NCBI GenBank assembly: GCA_035771175.1
Contig: CM069607.1
Coordinates: 6,863,501-6,927,500, forward strand
Direction: 5' to 3'
DNA length: 64,000 bases
From: Paratinospora sagittata
Taxonomy: Eukaryota > Streptophyta > Magnoliopsida > Ranunculales > Menispermaceae
Shown here: one piece after another, positions 1 to 12,477 of the stretch
How the letters are laid out: each line of letters begins with the position of its first letter
Position numbering within the stretch: the first letter of the stretch is position 1
Position numbers and translations under genes: made by a program
The notes under the pieces: generated by a model
What the model saw: only the letters and a program-made list of their open reading frames with translations
Told to the model about the DNA's origin: nothing
The model's database searches: none

Positions 1-1259
1 CAACAATACCAATCCAATGATATCACTCTGCGACATAAGCCTACATCAATCATTTTCTATCATATTCGTAGAAACGTGATAAAATAGTGAGCTTAATAAG
101 ATAGTAAATGCAAGTCATCCATTTCTATCCAATTCTCACAGGCTAACCTCCTATTTCCATGCTTGCTTGAAAGCCACGAAATCTCATATGGTACTAAGGT
201 AGTTAATTCAGTAGATCAAATGAATACCAAGTGATTGTTCAGGGTAGAGCGTGTCAAGTACAATCAGACTCAAATCAATACCAAGTGACCATCACTTGGA
301 AAATCTTGCAATGAAATTGGAACATTAGTATTAACTAAAACACTATGATTTGTTCATTGATAGGGCACAATGGAGAAAACAAACTCATGAAGTAGTTGAT
401 TCCCATGTAGTTGGGTAAAGGCTTTATTTAGTTGAGTTGAATTGAATCTAACTAAAATACTTGGACCGACGCAAGAACAGTTATAAGATTGTAGGTTCAA
501 GAAAAAGAAGAAGCAAATAGCATGATGATGAACGCATGATATGCAAAGTATTTCTGGGGTGAAGACATATGTTAACATATTATATCTTCTAAAAACTTTA
601 GCCATAACCAAAACATAGACGAAAGAAAAAGGAAAAAAAGGGGGGGAACAAGCACCAAACTTTGGGATTGATAATTTTTGAAGTGAGAGCTACAACCTGG
701 ATCAAAACATTATCAGTCCAGTCATGCTCAATAGGCTATGCACCTGAAACAGAAACAAATAGAGGAACATCAGAGTTAACGTAAACTTAAGAAAGCCTGA
801 ATCAATCTAACTATTTTAATATGTTTCCCTTTTAGCAAAACTTCATCACAGCAAATGAGACACGTCACTTAAAAGGAACTTAGCCACAAACGGGCTAAAA
901 AATCATGTTACAGCAAAAGGGTATGTCATGTGAGTACCTTGTAACTGGATGCCAAAGCTACATTATATCCTGAGAATTGTTTCAAATATATGAACTAAAT
1001 CATGTCCAAACACTATATTTTCAATAGAACAAGCAATATTGTGATATATTTCTGCTTTGAAAGTGTATACAAGAACCAATAAAAAAAAATGTCATTTGCA
1101 ATAAAAGGAAATTGCTTGAGTTAATTAAAAGGGATAAAATATAAAAGCGAAAATGGACCCACTTACAAAATCACAAATTTCTATACTTCAACCACATCTT
1201 TAATAAAATCATCACTCAAGAAAAACATTTGTTAGCACTCAAAGAGCATAAATACACCT
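1..1259. other. Non-coding stretch downstream of the DUF868 gene, possible spliced 3' UTR
   Basis: No convincing coding region is seen. On the minus strand, downstream of the DUF868 stop, three well-formed splice signals follow each other: a GTAAGT donor with the exon ending at 1167, an acceptor opening a 32-base piece (938-969) followed by a GTACTC donor, and an acceptor opening another piece at 743. They could be introns in the 3' untranslated region of the DUF868 transcript or part of a separate non-coding RNA. This is inference from splice motifs only. Confidence 0.3.
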
Positions 1260-2156
1260 CTACTCATTCTTCCAAGCATACAAAATCAGGGAGAAACCAA
1301 GACCCTGTACTTGAGAATCTCTGAAACTCTGCGAGCAAGTCCAAGGCATTGTATTGAGATCCGAGGAGGTATTGCTCGCCCACAATTTCTCAGCTGAGAG
1401 GCAAGTTTGAAACATGAAAACTGCATTTCCAAGAGCCGAACCAAAGAGCCAATTATAAACATCCCAAAACACCTCTACGGGAAGCCCATCAACCAAAATG
1501 GTCTGGTTACCCCGAAACTTCCACCTGAGACGCTTCACTTGCATCACCATCTTACCATCAATGCGGATCGCGAGACATGGATCAGTTAGTCCAATGGTAT
1601 CACACTCAATTGCAACATCATGAATCTGCCCATTTTCACAAAATTGGGCTTTGGCTCCGTAAAATTTCTTCCCAAAGACATGCTCCCTCTTCGCGATAAA
1701 ATTGGCAGTGGAAGAACTTGGAGATGCATTAGTCTTCTTGTATGCCTCCTTGTTCAAATCCCCAAGTAGAAGAACCATTTCCCTATCGAACACAATAGCC
1801 AAGTAGAATCCTTCCAATGGCTCAGGTCCGGATCCAAATTTAGCTGACGAGAGATCCCAATACACATCTACTTTACTCATCTCAGCATCTAAACTCTTGC
1901 ACCCTTTTCTTTTAGAGAACAACCAAGGTTTGATATCAAGTTTACACAAGCATTGGTTGGCCGAATCATCGATCCCAACACTAATGCCTTGACCCATCAA
2001 GTTCTTGAACCATGTAACATTAATCAAGCAAAGTTTGCTGCGTAATCTACTCTGATAAACACATGTAACCAAATTCTGAGCAGTCCTACCAGTACCCGAA
2101 GAGGAATCGGCAACTTGGACCCCATTTTCACCAAAACAAGAAGGGAAGTCTCTCAT
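1260..2156 (-). CDS. DUF868 family protein (plant-specific, function unknown)
   Basis: This is a complete intronless reading frame of 298 residues. It starts MRDFPSCFGENGVQVADSSS, which I recognise as the typical start of the plant DUF868 family (Pfam PF05910). The frame is open nine codons further upstream (to 2183), but the Met at 2156 is chosen because family members begin there. Recognisable stretches are TCVYQSRLRSKLCLINVTW near residue 35, SVGIDD near 60, VDVYWDLSSAKFGSGPEP near 95, LLGDLNKEAYKKT near 130, KREHVFGKKFYGAKAQF near 155 and VFWDVYNWLFG near 235. The length fits the family, which is usually about 300 residues. There is no signal peptide or membrane segment. The biochemical role of the family is not known to me. 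A (CTT)13 tract lies 765 bases upstream and may sit in the promoter or leader. Confidence 0.93.
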   Translation of the reverse strand: MRDFPSCFGENGVQVADSSSGTGRTAQNLVTCVYQSRLRSKLCLINVTWFKNLMGQGISVGIDDSANQCLCKLDIKPWLFSKRKGCKSLDAEMSKVDVYWDLSSAKFGSGPEPLEGFYLAIVFDREMVLLLGDLNKEAYKKTNASPSSSTANFIAKREHVFGKKFYGAKAQFCENGQIHDVAIECDTIGLTDPCLAIRIDGKMVMQVKRLRWKFRGNQTILVDGLPVEVFWDVYNWLFGSALGNAVFMFQTCLSAEKLWASNTSSDLNTMPWTCSQSFRDSQVQGLGFSLILYAWKNE

Positions 2157-2920
2157 TTTGGACCAAAAACTCAAAAACACCAAAAAAAAAATGATGAGCA
2201 GAGAAGCTGTTCCTTACCTGAATTAATTCAAAATGAACTCAAAACAACAACAATCCATGTCCCAAATGCCTCGGAAATTGATTCTCAAAACTCCATAAGA
2301 TCTGGGGTTTTTAGGCCCTGTAAAGGAAGACCCTTTTTTCTTCAGATACTGATAAATCAAATCAGCCCACCAAATTGACAAGTTTGTTTAATGTGGGAAT
2401 TTTGAACAAACAAAAAACAATAACAATTAAACAAGTTCAAGACAAGGAGACAAATTGAAGGACTTGTTTCACTGTCAACATTTCCTACTCAAAACCAGCT
2501 AGCTATAAGATAATCTTATTCCCTACTAAAGATCTTTAAACCAAACTGAAAAGAAAGAATGAAAAGAACAGATAAGAAATGAACATGACCCAGAAGCTAG
2601 AATGGCCAAAACAGCGACAGAGACAGCTTAAATCATCAAAGAAGGAAGAAATTTCAAGAAAGTAAGGTTGAAAAGAAGGAAATATCAAAAGGGTATGAGT
2701 TGAAATGCTGGATTTTCCCTTTTTTTAAATAAAAAAAAAGGCAAAGAAAAAAAAATCTTCTATTCTCTCTTATAGAACAAGAAATAATACACCCTTGCTT
2801 TTTACCTGACAAAACCACATGCTTGCATTTATCAAGCTGAAAATCTAAATTCCAAATGCCCACTTTTGTAATGAGGCTCATAGAGCAGTAGATTCTCTTC
2901 CCTAAGATTTCTTAGAAACG

Positions 2921-2959
2921 CTTCTTCTTCTTCTTCTTCTTCTTCTTCTTCTTCTTCTT
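2921..2959. repeat. (CTT)13 trinucleotide microsatellite
   Basis: An uninterrupted CTT run (GAA on the minus strand) lies upstream of the DUF868 start codon. On that gene's strand it is a GAA/AAG tract, a composition common in plant 5' leaders. Confidence 0.9.
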
Positions 2960-4264
2960 TGTTTAATTATAAGAGGCAGGTTTTGAAATAAAACATTTAT
3001 GAGAGAAAATGGGCCTGAGTCACCGCTCTGAAACCTCAAATCTGCTCTTTAATGGAGAAAATAATAATAAATGATGAATTAAATAGAGAAGAAAACAAAT
3101 TTTGGTATCAGAAATGGGCCGTTGTTCTTATACGTACAAAAATCACTAATTTGCAATACGACCCAGAAAAAGAAAAATATAAACACCCAGCAAAACTCAC
3201 TTAAAAAAAAAAAGAATTTGTATTTTGTGAAAGATTATAAACTAATGATTCTATATGGCTGAACCACTGGTGCATATGAAGATGAGAAGCTGTAAGTATT
3301 TGAATTGCTGTAGATTGACTATTTTTTTGCTTTTTTTTTATTATAAAAAAAAAAAAAGAGAGTTTTTTTTTTGTTTATTTTGTTTGAATTTAGAAATTAG
3401 TTATGTTACAAAATTGTCAATTACATCAATTGAAATGACAAAATGTATAATTCTCTCTTTGGCTACTATATTTATATATCTTTAAATATCATTTAGTCCC
3501 TAACTTTGGTGAAGAAGAGGGTTGCAATAAACGGTTGACTATAACATAAATTCACTTTGAAATGGAAGTGGTAGATTTATATAACTAATTAATCCTGTAA
3601 TTTGAAAAACTCTTAATTGAGTTAAATTGAGTTGTAGTAAAAATGAATATAAAATTTCTTATTAATTTTTAAAATGAAGCTTTTTTTCACAAATAAAAAG
3701 TGTAGAAATTAACTCAAAGTCGGATAACTTTGTTAAAAAATGGACAAGATATAAGTCGTGATTAAATGATGAAGTTTTAATTTTGAGTCTGAATTTATGT
3801 TCACACTTGCTCATTCAGTTTAGAGATATCCAACGGCGTTTGTAATTTTTAACTTTGAAATAGTTTCGCCATAAAAATAAAAATAAAAAGGAAGAAGATG
3901 GGTCAGGAAGATTGGAAGCGCGAGGCACGAGGGTTGTGTGATCCCACTGAAATACAAAAATAAATATAAATAAATAAATATGTTACTTTTTAGAAAATCC
4001 CTAATTACAAAGCTTAATCAACACTACTCTTAAAATTACTTAGCTTAATCACTCACTCAACCAAAGATGAAAGATGTGATGGTCACGTGCACTTGTCTGC
4101 TTCTCTCTCTTTCTCTCTCATGAGCTGGACCCATTATTTGGTCCACTGCTTTTCCTTTCCATGTATGTCGAATCCTTCGGCTGGTAAGGTGTCTGTCTAC
4201 TAAATTTCTATTTTAATAATAATATTTAAATGTATAGTGGTTTTTTGTGAAAAAAATAAATGCT

Positions 4265-4307
<43 letters not shown>

Positions 4308-6020
4308 TCGGTGGGTTCAATTATAAAAATTTAGTCTCACATCAATTATGTATTTCTTTAAAAAATAAATACCCTTTAATTAAAAAAAAAAAAAAAACCT
4401 TAGGATCTATCTTTAAATCACTCGTTATGTATACGTGTCTATAGGTCCGATATATATTTATGTGAGATGTTAAACCTAAAAATATAGTATTGGTGGATTC
4501 AACTCTAAAAGTTTAATCTTACATTGACTCGTTTTTTAAGGCAAACACTATATATGCGCAATTGCTAATTTAAAAACTTTTATAAAGGACTATATCATAA
4601 TGTGTAGAAGGACAAAAATGAGTTTTGACATATAAAATATTAAACAAAAACATATAACATGTTATTAAAATAATTAATTACCAATAACCATTATTGTGGC
4701 TGAATATCATTGTTTTTGTTTACATTTTACTTATATTCTATGGTTTTCTAAAAAAGTTTATGAATAAAGGTATATATTTAAAAATAACTTTATAAAAATC
4801 AAGGGAAACTATATTTTTTAAATGCTGTATAAATAACTTTTTACATATATCAAAGCAAAAGGGCAATGAGTAATTTAGGTTGGAGTTTGAGAAATCCCTC
4901 CCATTAATGCTTATATTCCCCAATTTAGTGAATTGATAGTAGACATCATATCCAAACCCTGTACATAGATTTGACTAATTTAAATGAAATCAACTTCATA
5001 ACCTGTATTCACATTTTAAAAGTGTAAATACACACTAATGTATATATAGCTATAAGTTTCTCCTTTTCCTTTTTCGGCAAGATATATAGCTATAAAATTA
5101 AAAAAATAATTAAAAGACACATTTTTGACACACTTTATTGACATTGTAAGTGAGAGTTATTACATAACCTCAAATTACACAACATCGTCTCGTATCACGC
5201 AATCAACACATGATACGAGGTGTTAAAACATTATTCAAGACGATCTAACAACTCTTACCTACAATATTAAAAATGTATACCCCTTAGCATTACTCATAAA
5301 ATTACCAATCCTTCTAAGGCGTATATAAATACTATTGTCACCCTTTTGCCATCAATTTAATCATATATTAATTGCTATTTCGCTACAAGTGAAAAATACA
5401 AATACAAATACTACTTGCACAAAAAAAAAAAAAAGTTTAAAATGATATTTTGGAGAGAATTTAATTAGGAGCCTTAAGAATTATGTATAGCACCTGGACA
5501 TATATTTATGTATATATTATATCTATGCCACTTATTTTTTCAATATGTTTATTTTCCTTTATTTTTTTATTGAGTGTGAAATAAGAACTCACTTAAATAA
5601 TGTATGTGTCCCTTTAACTAAGATACAGAGAAAAGATATTTTGATAACTAAAAGCAATTGATAACTAAAAGCAATTGAAAATGACAACAATGATATCAAT
5701 ACAAGAATTACATTTACACTTTGGACCTTAGGACTGAAATATATATGGGCATGCTTTGGACAAGAAAGCTGTAAATTTGGAATGAGATTATTACTTTGAC
5801 CAGCTGATGTATATATATGTTTATTCGTCAGCTACTAGTCAAAATTAGTGCATAAGTTTAATTTCATGAAAAATTTGATGGAATTTGTCATTATTAGAAA
5901 TTAAATAAGATTAAATTTATCAAATTTTTTATTTGTTAAATTATATTATTTCTTTTACATCATTAAAAAAATCATATAGTGAAAGTTACGAGATTATCTG
6001 GGCTTTGGGATTTTGATTAC
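2960..6020. other. AT-rich intergenic stretch without a gene
   Basis: No coding region with recognisable content is seen. The stretch holds the (AT)n tract at 4268-4304, two similar retroelement-like segments (4305-4352 and 4484-4530), and a 17-base tandem doublet at 5641-5674 (unit TTGATAACTAAAAGCAA). Short open frames here are low-complexity. Confidence 0.6.
4268..4304. repeat. (AT)n microsatellite
   Basis: An uninterrupted AT dinucleotide run of about 18 units. It lies next to a segment (GTGTCGGTGGGTTCAATT) that recurs in diverged form 180 bases further on, so it may mark the edge of an old insertion. Confidence 0.9.
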
Positions 6021-6450
6021 TGTTAAAAATCACTTAACCAAAAAACTAATAACTGTGATAAGGGTCTAACAATGTATATCAAGTTATCATTAATAAACCT
6101 TTTACAAAATACCAATTATGCGAATAAGAAATATTATATAAATATCAGTAAAAATCAAGACTCTGATACCATGTTAGAAATCATTCATCCCAAAAGTTAA
6201 TAATTATCAGATAAGAGTCCAACAATGCATATCAAGTTATCATCAATATGCCTTTTTACAAAATATCAATTATGTAAATAAAGAATATATAAATATCAAT
6301 AATGAGACTTGAACGCAAAACACAAAATATCAATTATGTAAATAAGGAATATATAAATATCAGTAATGAGACTTGAATGCAAAATCTATAGCAAAACTAA
6401 AGTTCTAATACTATGTTAAAAACAACTCAACCCAAAAGCTATATCCAAAA
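6021..6450 (-). mobile_element. TRIM-like element with three LTR copies (TRIM-1)
   Basis: Three related segments of about 76 bases stand in the same orientation: 6021-6094, 6172-6248 and a decayed one from 6414. Immediately before the second (plus strand 6161-6171) is CTCTGATACCA, the reverse complement of the initiator-Met-tRNA primer-binding site used by many plant LTR retrotransposons. Read on the minus strand the order is LTR, TGGTATCAGAG, internal region, LTR. There is no coding capacity. The internal part of the second unit contains a ~62-base tandem duplication (about 6259-6320 and 6321-6385). Two more members of the family lie at 31439-31713 and 38022-38322. Confidence 0.7.
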
Positions 6451-9400
6451 TTCTAATCTTATAAACAATAAGCCTTTTGCAAAATTTAGGAACTAAATTA
6501 ACTAAATATTAGGGTGCAAACCTTAAGTCTTAGAGGACACTTCCTAGATCAAAAAGTATCCAAGAATTGTTGCTAAAGATTAGGGTTTCAATTCATAGAA
6601 TAATAAAATATATATATATGGATAATAGATCTTGACTTTGAGTTTATATATATACACCTAAGTAGTTTTCACATTTATAAATTGTGGCCCACAAATGGAG
6701 TGCCAACTTCCCCTTCTTATCTTATAATAATTAGATGTTGTTGAGGTAGAAACAAAGGCTTGGGAAATCAGGATAAGTGGAGGACAAACTTTTGGAGAGA
6801 GAGAGAGAGAGAGATGACAATATTGTGGAGAACATACTCAAGTCAATACTCTCAATACCCACTTGGCAATTTGAATTAATTAGCATGTTTTGGACTAAAA
6901 GAAAAATTAAATGATTGGACCCATCAATTCATCAAGGGTCGGTTGTATACTTGCTTTTTTTTTTATCTAATTTAATTTTAAATATACTTACCAAAAATAT
7001 TTTCTGTACCCAAATGCATGCATGCTTTATAAAGTTTCAACAATGAGACATACGAGGTGGATACACAAAATATTTTTGATGGATACATTTAAAATTATTA
7101 CATCCTATGTCCTGTTATATTTTGCATTTCCAAGTAATATAAGACATGTAAAGGTCATTTATTAAGGTCATCTTCAAATGTTGATTATGTACTTTAAGTA
7201 GCATATGATATGACTCCACATATATAAAAATTCTAGGGCCTATTTGGTAATTTTTAATACTCTAAAATAAAATAAAAAAAAGTAATTTCTATATATTTAT
7301 TTTTTAAGAGGTTCTACTTCTCACTTGTTATTAGGTGTATATTGTATTACTATTATTACTATTTTGGATTTAATTATTATTAATTAATATTACAAGTAAC
7401 AGGAGGAGGAGGAGCAGTAGTAATGTTTAATTTCATATTATTTTGAACACATGAGAGAGCAAAAATATTATGACTTTGGGGCTACAAATTATTTAAACTT
7501 GTGAAACAAGGGTGCGTGCGCGTGCAATATACACATGAAATGAAACAAAAAGAAGGTTAGCTATATAGGAGGAGAAATATTAATTAGGAGAGATATATAT
7601 TGGAGGTCGGTAACCGTCCTTGACCTTCCAAATGATTAATAAGAAGAGGGTTTGGATGATTTCAAATCATTTAATATGAAGCAATTACATCATATAATAA
7701 GGCAGTAATTATTTGATCTATTGGTGGTGGGTATTCCCTTCTAGTGAAAGTGATAGGGAATTATATATATATATAAATATAATTATCATTCATATGCATA
7801 GGCTGGGCATGTAAAAATAGCACTCAATTCACCACCACCATCAAATGCCCCTTAAATTAATCTTCATATATTTATATATGCATATACAAAAACAAAAAAA
7901 AAAATTAATTTCTTACAATTTTACTTAGAATATGTGTTGTATATGTACCATATCTTGAATGGTCGCTTGTAGTGCTTGCTAAAAGATTTTCTTAATTGGT
8001 TGCTTCAAGAACAAATATGCATGTGCTTCTTCTTATTTTCAATTTTTTTACATTGATATAAGAGAAAGGGTAAAAAGTGTTTTGAAGTGTAGTTTTCAAA
8101 TTTGTTGATGGAGTCCTCAATTTATTGTCATCTTCCATTATTATTTTTTATTTTATTTTTTATTATTAATTTTTTGACATTGGAGATGTGCCATCTTTTT
8201 CTTTAAGCGAAACTAATTCTTTCGAACTTGGGCATTATAAAGACATTTATAGTAATTCTTCCAATAATAGTAGATTAATGGGGCACGTACGAACTCAAAC
8301 TCAAGATTTGAATCTCAATCTCATTTATACTTAATTTTTCGTATTAAACAATTGAACTATCATTTATTGGTCATTTTTCATCATTTATTAGAGAAAGAAA
8401 GTAGCTATGACGATTAAAAAACAAGGCTACAATCTAAAAGTGAAAATTTTATTATTTTTAGAGAATTTGCTGTTTTCCAATAAAATCTTAAAAAAAATAT
8501 TTTCGAATGTAACATGTACTCAAACAAATTTTTATGTTCTCAATTTTTTTTGATATAGAAAGTAGCATTCGAGTCACGATCAATTAACAAAACAGGTTCT
8601 TAAGCCGAAGTGTATTTAATACTAAAATTACAATATTACTCCTTACATTATCAAAATTAATTTTTAAATATAAAAATATAAGGTAGGCATACATGGTCCA
8701 TGGATACTATTAAAAAATGAAAATAATAATTATATTGTAATATTTTACTTGTTATATTATAAATATTATAGATATAAATATATCTATTAGTAAAGAAAAT
8801 CTTGCCAACTTTTCAAGAAAACCCTATTTCTAACTAAACTCCTAAAAAAATTGAACAAAAAAAATGGGCCCCATTAGATTGATCTTTTAGGTGCCCACTT
8901 TTATTGTCTCTTTAAGTGGCAAACATATATCTCTACCATGCAAAAAATAGTTAAATTGAATAAAATAAAATAAAAGACTGAGATGCTATGAAATCAATGT
9001 GCTTTTTCACCAACCTTTTGTCCCTCACTGTCTGTACAACACTTTTGAGTAACTATAATTCTCGCCTTCCATTCCCTCTTAGCCCTTGAAATTGCCCTAA
9101 AAATTAATTTACAGGTTTAATTAGGTGTACCCTTCCTTATCCTTGAGAATGTTAGATAGCCATGCCAAAGTCTGAACCTATGCTCTCTTCTAACTTCTCT
9201 GTCTATTTTCCCATTTTTTAAGTTAATTCGGATGCATGGTCCCAACATGCCATCCTAAATTAGCATGGACAGTCTTGTGGACACCATGTCTTGGGTACCA
9301 CTCCTGTGTTTTCTGGCCCACTGTGCATGCCCATCAATCCATGTCATGCACATGATGGTCCAAGTATCTCAGTCTCCATCTATCCATTTTCATAATGATC

Positions 9401-9579
9401 GACCTTAGAGGTAGGACTTCTAATAGTAACTCCCATTTTTCAAAGTAGGGCCAAACAAAAAATAATTTCATTTAAAGTGCCTTAATTAATACATGTAATT
9501 ATTTAGGTTATATTTGATTTGTAATCCGAAAATAAAAATATAATTAAAAAAAAAATTAAAAAATAATTTTTTATCATTT
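6451..9579. other. AT-rich intergenic stretch without a gene
   Basis: I see no gene here. There is a (GA)10 tract at 6795-6814 and many short AT runs. No reading frame has recognisable content. Confidence 0.6.
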
Positions 9580-10313
9580 TTTTGAAAACATCTTAGAAAA
9601 CACGTAAGAGTCAACCACGGCCAATCCATCGGGTTTTTTTTTCGACCAATACTTAGAGCGAGTCTCAATATCCTCCCACGGAACCCCAGAACTGACGAAA
9701 CACAATTTCCATGCCGTGGTGAAATTTTCACCCCCCAACCGAAAGTTTTAGTCCAGTTCAAATGAACTAAAAACACTTAGAAAACACTTTCAAGGTAACC
9801 ACGGCCAATCCATCGGGTTTTTTTCCCGACCAACATTTGGAGTGAGTCCCAATATCCTCCCTGGGACTCCTGGATTCGACGTATCCCTACTCCCATGCCC
9901 TGGTGAATTTTTCACCCCCAATCGGAAGTTTTAGTTCAAATGAATTAAAAACTCTTAGAAAACACTTTCAAGGAAACCGCGATCAATCCATTGGGTTTTT
10001 TTCCCGACCAACACTTGGAGCGAGTCCCAATATCCTCCCAAGAACACTGGAACCGGTAGAACTCGGCTCTCATGCCTCAGGAAATTTTTTATCCCCCAAC
10101 CGAAAGTTTTAGTTCAAATGAATTAAAAACACTTTCAAGGCAATCACAACAAAATCCATTAGGTTTTTTTCCCGACTAACACTTGAAGCAAGTCCTAATA
10201 TCCTCCCAAGGACCCTCAGAACTGAAGGAACCCCTCTCCCATGTCCTGGTGAATTTTTCACTTCCCAACTGGACGTTTTAGTTCAAATACACTAAATCGA
10301 CTTAGAACTCTCA
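9580..10313. repeat. Four tandem copies of a ~178-bp unit
   Basis: Four diverged head-to-tail copies can be aligned by eye. The landmark CCAATCCAT(C/T)GGGTTTTTTT, followed by CCCGACCAACACTTGGAGC and CCCAATATCCTCCC and later CCGAAAGTTTTAGTTCAAAT, recurs in each. The shared segment ACTTTCAAGG begins at 9786, 9964 and 10131, giving spacings of 178 and 167 because the last copy lacks about 11 bases. The first copy is offset by about 184 bases and is more diverged. Open frames inside are not conserved between copies, so this is a satellite-like array rather than a gene. Confidence 0.9.
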
Positions 10314-12240
10314 GAATGTTAAGAATCAATATGTTTGTATTAATAAAGGAATGCGAAGCACAAATACCCAAGAAAAAGTGTATTACTTCAAAATGTTCCA
10401 AAACATACAGTAAATCTTACATCAAAATGATTTATTACATATTTTTGTACATATCAACTTACATCATAAAAGAACTTGTACCCTTATATAAAAAAAATGT
10501 GTCGTCAATCGGTGCCACATATTGGCCATTTACGTCGTTTGTTGAGATGCAAATGAGCTCTATTGTATTGTTGCAGTAGGGGTGGGACAGAAGGATGAAC
10601 ATCATCTGGACCGTGATCATGATTGGAGGGCTCATCATGTGTCTTCGTAATTGCTTCTAGCATAGGTGCAAGTCGTCGCCTCCGCCCTCGGTGCTCGCTT
10701 ACCTCTTCCTCCCCAATTTTCTACTTGGCCCCTGCCCTCGTCTGGGTCCTCGCCTGGCTCATCATGTGTTTCTATAATCGCCTTTGGCAGTCCCTTTTCA
10801 ACTGGAATAGGGTTGATAAATTGAGTTTTAATAGTTAGTTTGCATCTTAATTTGATAGATTTTTGTGTTCATTCGATTAGTTTTTAGGTGTTTGTGCTTG
10901 ATTAATATACTTAGTTATTTTAGATGCATTTAGGCTTTATCTTAGGTATTGATAGGTTTTTATCATGAACAAATGACTTATTGATACATGTTAATATCAT
11001 ATAAGTCATATGTTTTGAGTATATTTCATTGTAGTTTATTCTTTGATTAATTGCTTGGAATTTACACTTATTTTTTATTTGTTTTGTAGGTCAATAAGGA
11101 GTCCAAATTGGGTTGAATCAGGGCTAAATTGATGATCAAAAGAAGTTAAAAACATGTGCAAAACATGTACAAGAAGTGTACAAGAAGTGGAAGAAAATTG
11201 GTTAAGTCCACAATAAGGAAGTTGATGCGGAGCAGAAAAAATGGCTAAGTTCACAACTGAACACACAAATGAGTCTCTGGGCGCCCATCGCGGCGCCCGG
11301 GAACCCTTAATGCAGCGCCGCGGTGCCACTCATGGCGCCAGTAATTCAAGTTGCTTTTTAGCAACTCTTTCAGATTTAACAAGTTTTCTAATAGATATTA
11401 GACGACTTAGGGAACCGAATGCGACCTTAGGCATTTTGAATGAGTTGATGTATAGTTCGAGATTTTATCTCCTTTATTTATTTATATTATTATATTAATG
11501 ATCAGTATTGATCATTTTTTTTCTACTCATATTTAGATAAAATTACATCTCATTGGACACATAAACCCGTAAAACAAAATGAAGAAATTTATAATGGATA
11601 TGTCTCAATGTCAATGACGCATGATTAAAGTTCTCACATCTTTGTCATTTTTCAATACTTTAAGAATATTGATTATGACTTCAGAACGAAAAGGATCTAA
11701 CCAAGGACTTTGTACAAGTTTTCTTAGTTTCAACTTTTATAGAAATGAAAAGTTATGTAAGTTGGTCTTAATTATTCTCAATGTGTTCATGCTGTTGAGG
11801 CACAAGGTTATAGTCTAATTATATAACAAAGGTCTTATCTCCCTCTAATTTAATTAATTTTAGTAGATCTTGGACCACTAACTAAATTTATATATAAATA
11901 TATATATACGTATTTCAAGTTATTCCTAGTTTAATACAAACCATATATAATTATCTAGTTAGGGGGTGTTAGAACTTGAATTGTTAAATGGAAAATACAT
12001 CATAATCATTAAATTAGGCAATGAAACTTCAATTAATTAATGAGGGATAAATAGATCATAGATTTTTTTTATTTTTTTAAGGGGTCTGTTATACAAATTT
12101 GCTACATAGCAAAAAGAATTATAAGTATCTTTTATAAACAAAATATTCATATTTATATATTTATTTTATCTAGGAATTTAAATTTGTACATAGCCAGTAT
12201 CAAAAAACCAAAATAAAATTCAAAAATTAAAAAGTTGATT
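10314..12240. other. Intergenic stretch with a retroelement-like GC-rich patch
   Basis: No gene is seen. At about 11070-11345 the text changes character: a TTTGTAGGTCAATAAGGAG segment is followed by repeated GCGCC motifs (11279-11339) in an otherwise AT-rich setting. This resembles the non-coding parts of plant LTR retrotransposons, but I find no LTR pair or protein domain. Confidence 0.4.
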
Positions 12241-12274
12241 AAATGAATTTGATCTGATCTTTAGATTGTGGCGA

Positions 12275-12393
12275 GTCACGTGACTACTGTTTGTCATGTG
12301 AACCGAACCGGACCGAACCCTTCGGTCCAACGTGAGCCACACGTACCGCCCACCCAAAACGTGGCTCAGCTGGGGTCCGGTCCAACCGCTCCT
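12275..12393. promoter_or_regulatory. GC-rich inverted-repeat island with a G-box
   Basis: A 120-base GC-rich island lies in AT-rich DNA. It contains the palindrome GTCACGTGAC (12275-12284, a G-box core), the hairpin GGACCGAA-CCC-TTCGGTCC (12310-12328) and the inverted pair GAGCCACACGT (12334-12344) with ACGTGGCTC (12359-12367), then a GGTCCGGTCC repeat. G-box and CCGA-type motifs are typical of plant promoters, but no gene start is visible nearby. It could equally be the terminus of a decayed transposon. Confidence 0.4.
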
Positions 12394-12477
12394 CAGTCCT
12401 GACTCAACATATCTAGTACATTTTGTCTTTTATAACTCTCCTGTTTGGATGCAGTGTTTCTTGGGATAAAACAAATC

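Noticed and set aside
9903..10112. 69-codon frame in the tandem array
   Set aside because: The frame is not kept between the repeat units, so it is chance.
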